Positions 1 through 8,940 of a DNA stretch of 64,000 nt are shown here, piece by piece. Origin of the DNA: Vibrio sinaloensis (GTDB lineage: Bacteria > Pseudomonadota > Gammaproteobacteria > Enterobacterales > Vibrionaceae); contig NZ_JWLV01000012.1 of NCBI RefSeq assembly GCF_000808535.1, forward strand, positions 239,490 to 303,489, written 5' to 3'. Each line of letters starts with the position of its first letter. The first letter of the stretch is position 1. A program made the position numbers and the translations under genes. The notes beneath the pieces were generated by a model. That model ran no database searches and was not told the DNA's origin. It was given only the letters and a program-made list of their open reading frames with translations.

Positions 1-192
1 ATCACCAGATGGTACGTAGTTCATGGTTAGCCAAATACCCGTTAGGATTTGGTTAACCAAAACAAGCATCGCCAGTGAGCCGAATAAATACCAAAAGTTG
101 AAGTTCTTTGGCATTGGGTACTCAGAAAGGTGCTTTTTGTACGCATTCATTGCGGGTATGCGTTTTTCTACCCAATCAAGTAGAGCTTGCAT
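1..192 (-). CDS. petB: Cytochrome b of the bc1 complex, N-terminal part
   Basis: Partial gene running off the left edge; only the first 64 codons are present. The reverse-strand reading starts MQALLDWVEKRIPAM, followed by a segment with PMPKNFNFWYLFGS and a hydrophobic stretch ending NQILTGIWLTMNY. This is the typical N-terminus of cytochrome b, the haem-carrying membrane subunit of ubiquinol:cytochrome c oxidoreductase, up to its first transmembrane helix. Its ATG shares one base with the petA stop codon (TAATG), so the two are translationally coupled in a petABC operon. The part with the haem-ligand histidines is outside the window. The gene is absent from E. coli but normal in Vibrio. Confidence 0.93.
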   Translation of the reverse strand, partial: MQALLDWVEKRIPAMNAYKKHLSEYPMPKNFNFWYLFGSLAMLVLVNQILTGIWLTMNYVPSGD

Positions 193-785
193 TATGCCTC
201 CCCTCCTTCGTCAACACCAATTAGAATCTTGGTATCGCTCAGGTACATGTGTTTAGGTACAACTAGGTTCAACGGCGCAGGAACGCCTTGGAATACACGA
301 CCAGCCATATCAAACTTAGAGCCATGACATGGACAGAAGAAACCTGATTTCACACCCTGAACTTGTTCGCTAAAACTGTCAGGTAAATAAGTCGGTGAAC
401 AACCAAGGTGTGTACAGATACCAACAGCAACGAAATACTCAGGCTTAATTGAGCGGTAAGCGTTTTGAGCATAAGTCGGTTGTTGTTCTTCACCAGATGA
501 AGGGTCACGGAGTTGACCATCCAGTTCTTTAAGCGTGTCTACGACAGATTGTGCACGACGTACAACCCAAACAGGTTTACCACGCCATTCAACACGTACC
601 ATCTGCCCTTCCTCGAGTTTACCAATATCAACTTCGACAGGGGCACCCGCAGCTTTTGCTTTTTCACTTGGGTTCCAAGATTTAATAAAAGGAACGGCGA
701 CAGCAGCGGCTCCTAAACCACCAACAACAGCTGTTGTAGCAGTTAGAAAACGTCTGCGACCGTTATTTAAAGGCGCATTGCTCAT
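192..785 (-). CDS. petA: Rieske iron-sulfur subunit of the cytochrome bc1 complex
   Basis: Encodes the ubiquinol-cytochrome c reductase iron-sulfur protein (197 aa), which takes the first electron from ubiquinol and passes it to cytochrome c1 on the periplasmic side. The N-terminus carries a Tat-type motif (NGRRRFL, residues 9-14 region) followed by a hydrophobic segment that serves as an uncleaved membrane anchor. The two Rieske cluster boxes are intact: CTHLGC (Cys124, His126, Cys129) and CPCHGS (Cys151, Cys153, His154). It is the first gene of petABC. A GGGAG ribosome binding site lies before the ATG and a sigma70-like promoter about 100 bp upstream. Confidence 0.97.
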   Translation of the reverse strand: MSNAPLNNGRRRFLTATTAVVGGLGAAAVAVPFIKSWNPSEKAKAAGAPVEVDIGKLEEGQMVRVEWRGKPVWVVRRAQSVVDTLKELDGQLRDPSSGEEQQPTYAQNAYRSIKPEYFVAVGICTHLGCSPTYLPDSFSEQVQGVKSGFFCPCHGSKFDMAGRVFQGVPAPLNLVVPKHMYLSDTKILIGVDEGGEA

Positions 786-883
786 CCAAACATTCTCCCA
801 TTTGCTCCTTGTGGACTATTGTTATTCCGCTTAAAGAGCATGGCTAACAAAATACGAATTTAGTTGTATTTATTTGATGGCAA

Positions 884-912
884 ATGATAAATAAAACCCT
901 ACTTTTTGACAA
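884..912 (-). promoter_or_regulatory. Predicted sigma70 promoter of petABC
   Basis: Read on the minus strand: TTGTCA (907-912), exactly 17 bp, then TATCAT (884-889). Transcription would start near 877, giving a leader of about 90 nt before the petA ATG at 785. It is the best hexamer pair in the gap between petA and rpsI. Called by eye, not by experiment. Confidence 0.6.
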
Positions 913-1030
913 GATAAAGCTACCTTTTTGTAACATTTGTGAGGCGAATCGCCAGTGAGGTCACAAAAGGGACATAACTAAAACAAAACTTAGGAAAAGC
1001 GAGAGGTTAGAAGGGATTTTTTTTGCGTAG

Positions 1031-1063
1031 AAAAACAAAAAGCTCGGCATAGAGCCGAGCTTT
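1031..1063 (-). terminator. Rho-independent terminator of rplM-rpsI
   Basis: A 10 bp stem (AAAGCTCGGC at 1039-1048 pairing with GCCGAGCTTT at 1054-1063) with a 5 nt loop. On the minus strand it is followed by TTGTTTTT. It lies 55 bp past the rpsI stop. Confidence 0.9.
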
Positions 1064-1117
1064 GAACCACAATTCCAGTAATAAAACTGGAGCGGTAAAT
1101 TTCCTGTAAAGAGGAAA

Positions 1118-1510
1118 TTAACGCTTAGAGAACTGTGGACGACGACGTGCTTTACGTAGACCAACTTTCTTACGTTCAACGCAACGAGCGTCACGAGTAA
1201 CGTAACCAGCTGCACGTAGAGTAGGACGTAGAGACTCATCGTATTCCATTAGAGCGCGAGTGATACCGTGACGGATAGCACCTGCTTGACCTGAAATACC
1301 GCCACCTTTAACAGTAACGTATAGGTCTAGTTTCTCAGTTAGTTCAACTAGCTCTAGAGGTTGTTTAACAACCATGCGAGAAGTTGGACGACCGAAGTAC
1401 TCATCAAGGCTACGCTTGTTGATTACGATGTTGCCGCTGCCTGGTTTAATGAAAACACGTGCAGCTGAGCTTTTGCGACGGCCAGTGCCGTAGTATTGAT
1501 TCTCTGCCAT
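1118..1510 (-). CDS. rpsI: 30S ribosomal protein S9
   Basis: 130 aa, the normal length for S9. The protein begins [20 protein letters not shown] and ends in the basic tail RRPQFSKR, whose last residues reach the P-site tRNA in the 30S subunit. The internal [19 protein letters not shown] motif is the family signature. It follows rplM by 15 bp in the conserved rplM-rpsI operon and is followed by a strong terminator. Codon use is strongly biased, as expected for a highly expressed ribosomal gene. Confidence 0.99.
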   Translation of the reverse strand: MAENQYYGTGRRKSSAARVFIKPGSGNIVINKRSLDEYFGRPTSRMVVKQPLELVELTEKLDLYVTVKGGGISGQAGAIRHGITRALMEYDESLRPTLRAAGYVTRDARCVERKKVGLRKARRRPQFSKR

Positions 1511-1525
1511 TTTCGAAATCCCCGA

Positions 1526-1954
1526 TTAGATGTCTAGTACTTGTGGTTGTTGAGCAACATGGTTGTGCTCAGCGCCAGCGTAAACTTTCAGCTTACGGTA
1601 CATAGCACGGCCTAGAGGACCACGTGGTAGCATACCTTTAACTGCTAGCTCAAGAGCCATCTCAGGCTTACGATCAATTAGCTTCTCGAAGCTGATTGAC
1701 TTAAGACCACCTGGGAATTCAGAGTGACGGTAGTAAATCTTACCTTTAGCTTTGTTACCAGTTACAGTAACTTTCTCCGCGTTAACAACGATGATGTAAT
1801 CACCAGTGTCACAGTGTGGAGTGTATTCAGCTTTGTGTTTGCCACGTAGGCGAGATGCAATTTCACTTGCTAGACGGCCAAGAGTTTTACCTTCAGCGTC
1901 TACAACGTACCAGTCGCGTTTTACAGTTTCTGGTTTAGCAACGAAAGTTTTCAT
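1526..1954 (-). CDS. rplM: 50S ribosomal protein L13
   Basis: 142 aa, matching E. coli L13 in length and sequence: [20 protein letters not shown] at the start and the conserved [21 protein letters not shown] segment. It is an early-assembly protein of the large subunit and the first gene of the rplM-rpsI operon. In E. coli L13 represses its own mRNA by binding the leader. Here the leader is long (about 155 nt from the predicted promoter) and contains several short inverted repeats, so similar control is plausible but not shown. Confidence 0.99.
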   Translation of the reverse strand: MKTFVAKPETVKRDWYVVDAEGKTLGRLASEIASRLRGKHKAEYTPHCDTGDYIIVVNAEKVTVTGNKAKGKIYYRHSEFPGGLKSISFEKLIDRKPEMALELAVKGMLPRGPLGRAMYRKLKVYAGAEHNHVAQQPQVLDI

Positions 1955-2116
1955 GCTAATAATAACCCGTTAATTATTTAAATTTACACTTAAAGGAGCC
2001 AAAAGCTCCCACTGACTAAGAGTCCAGTCAACACCCCTTCGAGTGGTTGGCACTCTCGACCCGTTATGTCGAAATACCTTCGATAATCAAGGTCTGCAGT
2101 AACGGTGGGTCGCAGG

Positions 2117-2122
2117 ATTATA
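2117..2122 (-). promoter_or_regulatory. Predicted -10 element of the rplM-rpsI promoter
   Basis: A perfect TATAAT on the minus strand, followed directly by a GC-rich discriminator (CCTGCGACCC), the arrangement usual for stringently controlled ribosomal promoters. No good -35 hexamer is evident at 16-18 bp; an AT-rich tract lies upstream. The leader to the rplM ATG would be about 155 nt and contains inverted repeats GGAGC/GCTCC (near 1995-2010) and GAGT/ACTC (near 2040-2055). Confidence 0.55.
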
Positions 2123-2201
2123 GAGAAGTCAGTAGAAAAAATCACCTTTTTTTGAGGAAAAAATCGATTTTTTTTCAAACCGCTACTATTTCATCAAAGC
2201 G

Positions 2202-3305
2202 TTATGCTAAATGCTCTCTCGCCAAGTAGTCATGGCTCTGCATTTCGATCAAACGAGACTGGCAGCGCTTGAATTCAAACTCGAGTTGTCCACTGGTATA
2301 TAGCTCCTCTAAAGCAACCTCCGCGGAGATAATCAGCTTTACGTTACGCTCGTAAAACTCATCGACCAAGGCAATAAAGCGGCGAGCTGCATCGTCAATG
2401 GTTCTGTCCATCTGTTTTACATCCGCTAGCAGCACAGTGTGATAGAGCCGAGAGAGTTCAATATAGTCATTTTGGCTACGCGCTGTCTGACATAGTTGCG
2501 CAAACGTTGCATGTAATACGCCCTCAGAAGTCTCAACCACATCAATCTGGCGATGATTAATGTCAATCACTCGCTCTCCTTTTCGAGCTTCACCGACAAG
2601 CTGCTCAAAATAGTGGTGTAGATTTTTGTTCGCTTGTTCATCCAACGGATAATGGTAGATTTCCGCTTGCTCTAGCGTACGTAATCGATAGTCAATACCA
2701 CTATCGACATTAAGCACAATGCAATTTTCTTCTATTAGTTTTATTGCGGGGAGGAATCGAGCCCTTTGCAACCCATTGCGGTACAAGTCATGCGGCGGAA
2801 TGTTCGATGTCGCCACCAATACGACTCCGCGAGCAAACAAAGCTTGAAATAAAGTGCCCAAGATCATCGCATCGGTTATATCAGAAACAAAGAACTCGTC
2901 GAAACAGATAATTTCCGCTTCGGCTTTAAACGTATCCGCCACTAACTCGAGAGGATCGTTGACATCGCCCAACGCATTGAGCTCATCATGAACCCGATAC
3001 ATAAAGCGATGAAAGTGCACTCGCATTTTTTTCTCTGATGGCAAAGCATCGAAGAAGGTATCCATTAAGTAGGTTTTCCCGCGACCAACGCCACCCCAAA
3101 AATAGAGACCTTTTGGCGCGGTCGGTGGCTCAGGTTTCTTTGCAAACCAGCTTTTCCACCCAGTCGCCTTCTCAACAGGCGTATTCACATATTGAACGAA
3201 TTGATGGTAAAGCGTATCTAAGGCGGTTACGGCTTGCAGCTGAGCGTCATCTTGCTGAAAACCATGCTCTTTTATGTCTTTTTTATAGCTATCTAAAGGC
3301 GTCAT
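2202..3305 (-). CDS. zapE: Cell division ATPase ZapE (AFG1 family)
   Basis: 367 aa AAA-type ATPase of the AFG1/ZapE family. In E. coli ZapE acts at the inner membrane late in constriction and affects Z-ring stability in an ATP-dependent way. The Walker A motif is GGVGRGKT (residues 71-78) in the family context GLYFWGGVGRGKTYLMD, and the Walker B segment is EIICFDEFFVSD (about 133-144). Length agrees with E. coli ZapE (375 aa). It is divergent from zapG, and the neighbours rplM, zapG, degQ and degS match the conserved gammaproteobacterial order. Confidence 0.96.
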   Translation of the reverse strand: MTPLDSYKKDIKEHGFQQDDAQLQAVTALDTLYHQFVQYVNTPVEKATGWKSWFAKKPEPPTAPKGLYFWGGVGRGKTYLMDTFFDALPSEKKMRVHFHRFMYRVHDELNALGDVNDPLELVADTFKAEAEIICFDEFFVSDITDAMILGTLFQALFARGVVLVATSNIPPHDLYRNGLQRARFLPAIKLIEENCIVLNVDSGIDYRLRTLEQAEIYHYPLDEQANKNLHHYFEQLVGEARKGERVIDINHRQIDVVETSEGVLHATFAQLCQTARSQNDYIELSRLYHTVLLADVKQMDRTIDDAARRFIALVDEFYERNVKLIISAEVALEELYTSGQLEFEFKRCQSRLIEMQSHDYLAREHLA

Positions 3306-3457
3306 GACTTCAAGGACCTACAGAAGAAGAGTGGAAACTGCTATGTAGAGCACATGCATTTTTCTTTATTGGCTGAAGTTCTCATAGTACCATGTCGACT
3401 GAACATGTGTAACTAAGTAGTAATAAACATGTTAAATAACAACAATAAGGAGCTAAT

Positions 3458-3913
3458 ATGCCTTGGATTTACGCCCTAGTTGGTTTGCTTGTTGGAACTC
3501 TGTTAGGTGTCATCGTTTCTCGTCTAACGACACCAGGATACAAGAAACAAAAAAGCACCCAAAAAGAATTAGAAACCGCAAAGTTTGAGTTAGAACAACA
3601 AAAGCAAGATTTGGCTGACCACTTTGCACAAACAGCCGATATGTTGGACTCACTGGGTAAAGAGTACACAAAACTCTACCAACACATGACGAAGACTTCA
3701 TCTGAGCTACTTCCTAATATTCCAGTTCAAGACAACCCGTTTAATAAAAAGGTTGCCGAACAATCTAAGCCTGAGTTAGTCGTCAACGAAGAGACTGACG
3801 AAAGCCCGAATGAAGCCCCGAAAGATTACGCCTCAGGTGCGACAGGTCTATTGAAAGAAGAGAAGAAAGAAATTCTCGACTCTGAACAAGTCGTGACAGC
3901 TAAAGCGTCTTAA
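3458..3913 (+). CDS. zapG: Membrane-anchored coiled-coil protein ZapG/YhcB (DUF1043)
   Basis: 151 aa DUF1043 protein. An N-terminal transmembrane helix (residues 4-22, IYALVGLLVGTLLGVIVSR) is followed by a coiled-coil segment rich in Glu, Gln and Lys (about 30-85) and an acidic, probably disordered tail. E. coli YhcB/ZapG has the same architecture and is linked to cell division, envelope synthesis and cell shape. The conserved SSELLPNIP motif is present at about residue 84. The ATG follows AAGGAGC. It is transcribed away from zapE and towards degQ, with no strong terminator between them. Confidence 0.92.
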   Translation: MPWIYALVGLLVGTLLGVIVSRLTTPGYKKQKSTQKELETAKFELEQQKQDLADHFAQTADMLDSLGKEYTKLYQHMTKTSSELLPNIPVQDNPFNKKVAEQSKPELVVNEETDESPNEAPKDYASGATGLLKEEKKEILDSEQVVTAKAS

Positions 3914-3976
3914 GGCAGAAAATTTGCTGAACTTTGCATAGGTTTTTGAGTCATAACTCTCACAAGCGCCACTTGA

Positions 3977-4018
3977 TCTTATATTTTTCAATCAAATATA
4001 AGAGTTAAGGCCTTAACT
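3977..4018 (+). repeat. Two adjoining perfect inverted repeats upstream of degQ
   Basis: First repeat: TCTTATATTT, 7 nt, AAATATAAGA (3977-4003). Second repeat: the 16 bp perfect palindrome AGTTAAGGCCTTAACT (4003-4018). They touch each other and end 4 bp before the degQ Shine-Dalgarno (AGGAG, 4023-4027). They could be operators or RNA hairpins; see findings. Confidence 0.75.
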
Positions 4019-4034
4019 AAATAGGAGTTATCAG

Positions 4035-5402
4035 ATGAAAAAACCTTTGCTTGCATTAACCGTCCTATCATTAAGCTTAAGTTCAATCATCACCCCAATG
4101 CCCGCAACGGCGGCATTGCCTCTATCTGTTAACGGTGAGCAGCTCCCTAGTCTGGCTCCCATGCTCGAAAAAGTGACCCCTGCCGTCGTTAGTATTTCTG
4201 TCGAAGGCACACAAGTATCAAGACAACATATCCCTGAGCAATTCCGCTTCTTCTTCGGTCCTGACTTTCCAACCGAACAATTGCAAGAGCGCCCATTCCG
4301 CGGTTTAGGTTCCGGCGTCATAATCAATGCAGACAAAGGTTACATTGTGACCAACTACCACGTCATTAATGGCGCCGAAAAAATCCGCGTCAAACTGCAT
4401 GATGGCCGAGAGTACGATGCCGAGCTTGTTGGCGGCGACCAAATGTCTGACGTTGCACTACTCAAGTTAGAGAAAGCGAAGAATTTAACGGAAGTTAAGA
4501 TTGCAGATTCAGACAAGTTACGAGTGGGCGATTTTACTGTTGCGATTGGTAACCCGTTTGGCTTAGGTCAAACCGTCACTTCAGGGATTGTTTCTGCGTT
4601 GGGACGCAGTGGCCTCAATCTTGAAAACTTCGAGAACTTCATTCAAACCGATGCCGCGATCAACAGCGGCAACTCGGGTGGCGCACTGGTTAACTTAAAC
4701 GGTGAATTGATTGGTATTAATACCGCTATCTTGGGGCCCAATGGCGGGAATGTCGGAATCGGCTTTGCCATCCCATCCAATATGATGACCAATTTGACAG
4801 ACCAAATCCTCGAGTTTGGGGAAGTCAAACGCGGCATGCTAGGAGTGCAAGGTGGAGAAATCACCTCTGAACTCGCAGAAGCGCTTGGGTATGAGTCAAG
4901 TAAGGGCGCGTTTGTCAGCCAAGTGGTTGCGGATAGCGCCGCTGACAAAGCAGGCCTTGAAGCAGGTGATGTTATCGTCTCCATTAATGGTAAATCCATT
5001 ACTTCGTTCAGTGAACTGCGCGCGAAGGTAGCGACGTTGGGTGCGGGCAAAACCATCGAACTTGGTGTCATTCGCGACGGCAAAGAGAAGACGTTTGAAG
5101 TGACCCTTGGTGAAATGCAAAACGCAAAAGCGCCAGCTGAGAAACTTCATGAAGGCTTATCGGGCGCCCAACTGTCCAACACCAATGCAAGTGATGCGGT
5201 GCAAGGGGTAAAAGTGACTGCGGTCGAGAAAGGCTCAAGCGCAGACGCATACAAACTCGAAGAAGGTGACATCATCATCGGCGTTAACCGTAAGCGTGTG
5301 AAAAACTTAGCTCAGTTCCGTAAAATCGTAGAGAAGCAACCTGGCGTACTAGCGCTTAACATTCAGCGTGGCGACCGTACGCTCTACTTGGTCATTCGAT
5401 AG
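4035..5402 (+). CDS. degQ: Periplasmic serine endoprotease DegQ (HtrA family)
   Basis: 455 aa HtrA-family protease/chaperone that degrades and holds misfolded proteins in the periplasm. A Sec signal peptide ends near ATAA-LPL (about residue 27). The trypsin-like domain has the full triad: His109 (TNYHV), Asp139 (MSDVALL) and Ser214 (GNSGG). Two PDZ domains follow (about 265-355 and 370-455), as in DegQ/DegP and unlike single-PDZ DegS. The Q-linker is short, which fits DegQ better than DegP. The ATG is preceded by AGGAG with 7 bp spacing. degS follows, but a terminator between them indicates separate transcription. Confidence 0.97.
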   Translation: MKKPLLALTVLSLSLSSIITPMPATAALPLSVNGEQLPSLAPMLEKVTPAVVSISVEGTQVSRQHIPEQFRFFFGPDFPTEQLQERPFRGLGSGVIINADKGYIVTNYHVINGAEKIRVKLHDGREYDAELVGGDQMSDVALLKLEKAKNLTEVKIADSDKLRVGDFTVAIGNPFGLGQTVTSGIVSALGRSGLNLENFENFIQTDAAINSGNSGGALVNLNGELIGINTAILGPNGGNVGIGFAIPSNMMTNLTDQILEFGEVKRGMLGVQGGEITSELAEALGYESSKGAFVSQVVADSAADKAGLEAGDVIVSINGKSITSFSELRAKVATLGAGKTIELGVIRDGKEKTFEVTLGEMQNAKAPAEKLHEGLSGAQLSNTNASDAVQGVKVTAVEKGSSADAYKLEEGDIIIGVNRKRVKNLAQFRKIVEKQPGVLALNIQRGDRTLYLVIR

Positions 5403-5451
5403 CGCCACTTTACTGATGATAAGTTCATCATAAAAACGCGAACTCAGCCTG

Positions 5452-5484
5452 AAAGGACAGTGGGAAATTCCGCTGTCCTTTTAT
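5452..5484 (+). terminator. Rho-independent terminator of degQ
   Basis: A 12 bp stem (5452-5463 with 5470-5481, one U-G pair) and a 6 nt loop, running into TTTTATTATT. It separates degQ from degS. Confidence 0.85.
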
Positions 5485-5547
5485 TATTGACTCATCTAGT
5501 GCTATTCTTCAGCAACTTATCTCTACCAAACGCTAGACGAGGACAGT

Positions 5548-6609
5548 ATGCTGCAATTTATATTGCGTTCCGTAGGCTTAGGGCTTGCCACTGCAGCGCT
5601 ATTGCTGCTCGCGTTGCCTTCACTACGAAGCAATATCCTTCCACATACTCCATTAGATCAGGAAAAAGATAGCGGCCAGCTACAAATCTCGTTCAACCAA
5701 GCGGTCCGTAACGCAGCACCCGCCGTGGTCAACATCTATAGCCGTAAATACACCGAGGCTGACCGTTCAAAGCTACTCACACAAGGTCTTGGTTCTGGAG
5801 TGATTGTCAGCGAAAAAGGCTACATCATCACCAACTACCACGTCGTAGCCCAAGCTGATCAAATCATTGTTGCCTTACAAGACGGTCGAGTCGCCGCTGC
5901 ACAGCTAGTGGGTAAAGATCGCCGTACCGATATCGCAATACTTCGTGTAGAAGGCTCCAATCTTCCGGTGATTCCATTAAACCCAAACTACACACCTAAA
6001 GTGGGCGATGTTGTCTTAGCGATCGGTAACCCATATAACCTTGGTCAAACAACGACGTTCGGTATTATTTCCGCAACGGGGCGATCGTCAATCAGTGCTG
6101 ACGGGCGACAAGCGTTTATTCAAACCGACGCCGCCATCAACGAAGGCAACTCAGGCGGTGCTCTTGTTAACACCCGCGGAGAACTCGTTGGAATCAACAC
6201 CGCTTCGTTCCAACAAGCGACAGAGCTAGAGACCTATGGTATTTCATTCGCAATCCCATTTACCCTTGCCGACAAAATCATGCAGAAGATCATCGCAGAT
6301 GGACGGGTCATTCGTGGCTACATTGGTATTGATGGTCAAGACATCAATTCCGTCACATCAAGGTTGCTCGGCAATGAGCATCTAGGCGGTATTGTTGTCT
6401 TAGGGGTTGATCCGAATGGCCCTGGGGCAGCAGCAGGGTTTGAAGCACAAGACATTATTTTGAAGATCGACGACAAGAAAATTAATGGCCGTCAAAGCGT
6501 GCTTGATATCGTGACCGAGCTAAGACCCGGCACTGTGGTTGATGTGCTTATTCTCAGAAAAGGCGAAGAGAAAACGCTTCAAGTTACCATAGCAGAAGAC
6601 ACTCGCTAA
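5548..6609 (+). CDS. degS: Outer-membrane stress sensor protease DegS
   Basis: 353 aa. An N-terminal membrane anchor (residues 4-26) is followed by a trypsin-like domain with His98 (TNYHVV), Asp128 (RRTDIAIL) and Ser202 (GNSGG), then one PDZ domain (about 255-350). This is the DegS layout. DegS senses exposed C-termini of misfolded porins through its PDZ domain and makes the first cut in the anti-sigma factor RseA, which frees sigma E. Length equals the E. coli protein (355 aa). The ATG follows GAGGA. It converges on parC with a shared terminator. Confidence 0.97.
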   Translation: MLQFILRSVGLGLATAALLLLALPSLRSNILPHTPLDQEKDSGQLQISFNQAVRNAAPAVVNIYSRKYTEADRSKLLTQGLGSGVIVSEKGYIITNYHVVAQADQIIVALQDGRVAAAQLVGKDRRTDIAILRVEGSNLPVIPLNPNYTPKVGDVVLAIGNPYNLGQTTTFGIISATGRSSISADGRQAFIQTDAAINEGNSGGALVNTRGELVGINTASFQQATELETYGISFAIPFTLADKIMQKIIADGRVIRGYIGIDGQDINSVTSRLLGNEHLGGIVVLGVDPNGPGAAAGFEAQDIILKIDDKKINGRQSVLDIVTELRPGTVVDVLILRKGEEKTLQVTIAEDTR

Positions 6610-6634
6610 TTATCTCTGCACTGAAATAAAAAAT

Positions 6635-6659
6635 CCCATGCCTTGGCATGGGTTTTTTT
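6635..6659. terminator. Bidirectional terminator between degS and parC
   Basis: Stem CCCATGC/GCATGGG around a CTTG loop, followed by seven T residues on the plus strand and a matching A-run on the left for minus-strand transcription. It lies in the 51 bp gap between convergent genes. Confidence 0.9.
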
Positions 6660-6660
6660 G

Positions 6661-8937
6661 TTATTCAGCGTTCTCATCAACCGAGGCTGAGCCAGACTCA
6701 ATCTCGATTCGAGTGACACGTTGCAAACCACGCGGCAGTAAACTACCTCGTCGCCCACGCTCACCGCGGAAATTATCTAGATCACTCGGCTTCAAGCCTA
6801 ACTTGCGTTTACCCGCATAAAGCGTCAATGTTGCGCCTTTAGGCACCGCAATTAAGTGAGAAAGGATCTCTTCACGCTCTTTGGCTTTTGCTGCAGGAAT
6901 ATTAATTATCTTGTTGCCCTTGCCTTTTGCAAGCTGAGGCAGATCTTTAATCGGGAACAGCAACATTCGGCCTTGGTTCGTGATCGCAACAATCTCATCA
7001 GAATCGAGATCCGCTATCGCATCAGGAGTCATCACTTCCGAGTTCACTGGCAACGTCACCAATGCTTTACCACTTTTGTTCTTAGAAAGCAGATCGCTGC
7101 CTTTACAAACAAAGCCGTAGCCAGCATCAGAGCCCACTAACCATAATTGCTCTTCTTCACCCATAATCACTTGGCGAATCGCACTGCCCGCTGTGATGTT
7201 CAAGCGTCCAGTAATCGGCTCGCCTTGACTCCTTGCAGATGGCAGCGAGTGAGACTCGAGTGAATAACTGCGACCATCGCTACCAAGGAAGACTGCCTGT
7301 TGATTACTCTTCCCTCGAGCATGAGCGAGATACTTATCACCAGACTTGTAGTTTAGCCCCTCAGCATCGACATCATGACCTTTAGCGTGACGAATCCAAC
7401 CTTTCTCAGACAGAACAACGGTAATCGGCTCACTTGGTACTAAGTCACGTTCAGTCAGTGCTTTCGCTTCTGCACGCTCCACCAGCGGTGAACGGCGATC
7501 ATCACCGTATTTATCGGCGTCCGCTTGGATCTCTTTCTTAAGCAAGGTATTCATACGACGCTCAGAACCTAGCAGCAACTCTAACTTCTCGCGCTCTTTC
7601 TCTAGCTCATCTTGCTCACCGCGGATCTTCATCTCTTCTAGCTTGGCTAGGTGACGAAGTTTGGTATCTAGAATCGCATCCGCTTGGATGTCTGTAATAC
7701 CAAAGCGCGCCATCAATACCGCTTTGGGATCGTCTTCGGTACGGATGATTTCAATGACTTCATCAAGGTTTAAGTAGGCAACCAACAAACCTTCAAGGAT
7801 GTGCAAACGAGCCATCACTTTATCAAGACGGTGCTGTAGGCGACGACGAACCGTGGTGCGGCGGAATTCGATCCATTCAGACAGAATTTGAACTAAACCT
7901 TTAACCTGCGGGCGATTGTCTAGACCAATCATATTGAGGTTAACGCGGAAGTTCTTTTCTAGATCGGTTGAAGCAAACAGATGATTCATCAACTGGTCGC
8001 AATCAACGCGATTTGAACGCGGAACAACGACGATTCGCGTAGGGTTCTCGTGATCGGATTCATCGCGTAGGTCGTCAACCATAGGCAGCTTTTTCGCACG
8101 CATTTGGTTAGCAATTTGCTCTAGCAATTTCGCGCCAGACACTTGGTGTGGCAACGCCGTAATCACGATATCAGAGCCTTCTTTGTGCCAAACCGCGCGC
8201 ATCTTAATGCTGCCGCGACCAGTGCGATAGATCTTCTCAAGATCCGCTTTTGGCGAAATGATTTCTGCTTCGGTCGGGTAATCAGGGCCTTGAACAAAGT
8301 TCATCACATCCGGCAGTTCTGCTTTAGGATGATCGATCAAGTGAATCGCTGCATTTGCCACTTCACGCACGTTGTGAGGCGGAATATCCGTTGCCATACC
8401 CACCGCGATACCAGTAACGCCATTCAATAGAATATGTGGCAGGCGCGCTGGCAGCATTTGCGGCTCTTTCATTGTGCCGTCAAAGTTCGGCTGCCATTCG
8501 ACCGTGCCTTGACCAAGCTCACCTAACAGGACTTCCGCAAACTTAGACAGCTTCGCTTCGGTATAACGCATTGCAGCGAACGATTTAGGGTCATCTGGCG
8601 CCCCCCAGTTACCTTGACCGTCCACCAATGGGTAACGGTAAGAGAATGGCTGTGCCATAAGCACCATCGCTTCATAACACGCCGAGTCGCCGTGTGGATG
8701 GTATTTACCTAACACGTCACCAACGGTGCGTGCTGATTTTTTATATTTTGCTGCCGCCGAGAGACCAAGCTCCGACATTGCGTAAATAATACGTCGTTGA
8801 ACCGGCTTTAAACCATCGCCAATGTATGGCAATGCGCGGTCCATAATTACGTACATTGAGTAATTGAGATAAGCGTCTTCAGTGAACTTGCGCATCGGCA
8901 ACTGTTCAACGCCATCGTATGTAATCTCACTAGACAT
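6661..8937 (-). CDS. parC: DNA topoisomerase IV subunit A
   Basis: 758 aa type IIA topoisomerase subunit that cuts and rejoins DNA to decatenate daughter chromosomes. The N-terminal breakage-reunion domain includes the quinolone-resistance region [13 protein letters not shown] with Ser85 and Glu89 (E. coli Ser80 and Glu84, both wild type) and the catalytic Tyr125 in AAMRYTE. The C-terminal part is the beta-pinwheel DNA-wrapping domain. Length fits E. coli ParC (752 aa). It lies 3 bp downstream of parE, so the two subunits come from one mRNA. Confidence 0.98.
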   Translation of the reverse strand: MSSEITYDGVEQLPMRKFTEDAYLNYSMYVIMDRALPYIGDGLKPVQRRIIYAMSELGLSAAAKYKKSARTVGDVLGKYHPHGDSACYEAMVLMAQPFSYRYPLVDGQGNWGAPDDPKSFAAMRYTEAKLSKFAEVLLGELGQGTVEWQPNFDGTMKEPQMLPARLPHILLNGVTGIAVGMATDIPPHNVREVANAAIHLIDHPKAELPDVMNFVQGPDYPTEAEIISPKADLEKIYRTGRGSIKMRAVWHKEGSDIVITALPHQVSGAKLLEQIANQMRAKKLPMVDDLRDESDHENPTRIVVVPRSNRVDCDQLMNHLFASTDLEKNFRVNLNMIGLDNRPQVKGLVQILSEWIEFRRTTVRRRLQHRLDKVMARLHILEGLLVAYLNLDEVIEIIRTEDDPKAVLMARFGITDIQADAILDTKLRHLAKLEEMKIRGEQDELEKEREKLELLLGSERRMNTLLKKEIQADADKYGDDRRSPLVERAEAKALTERDLVPSEPITVVLSEKGWIRHAKGHDVDAEGLNYKSGDKYLAHARGKSNQQAVFLGSDGRSYSLESHSLPSARSQGEPITGRLNITAGSAIRQVIMGEEEQLWLVGSDAGYGFVCKGSDLLSKNKSGKALVTLPVNSEVMTPDAIADLDSDEIVAITNQGRMLLFPIKDLPQLAKGKGNKIINIPAAKAKEREEILSHLIAVPKGATLTLYAGKRKLGLKPSDLDNFRGERGRRGSLLPRGLQRVTRIEIESGSASVDENAE

Positions 8938-8940
8938 TCA

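Larger units (their letters stand above)
786..1117. other. Intergenic region between rpsI and petA
   Basis: 332 bp without a supported gene. It holds the petA leader and promoter, nested inverted repeats at 936-967 that include a CRP-like half-site arrangement, and the rpsI terminator at 1031-1063. Open frames crossing it are AT-rich and have no protein-like composition. Confidence 0.7.

Noticed and set aside
5414..5430. TGATGA-N5-TCATCA repeat after degQ as a terminator
   Set aside because: Short stem without a U-tract; the strong terminator at 5452-5484 is the better candidate.
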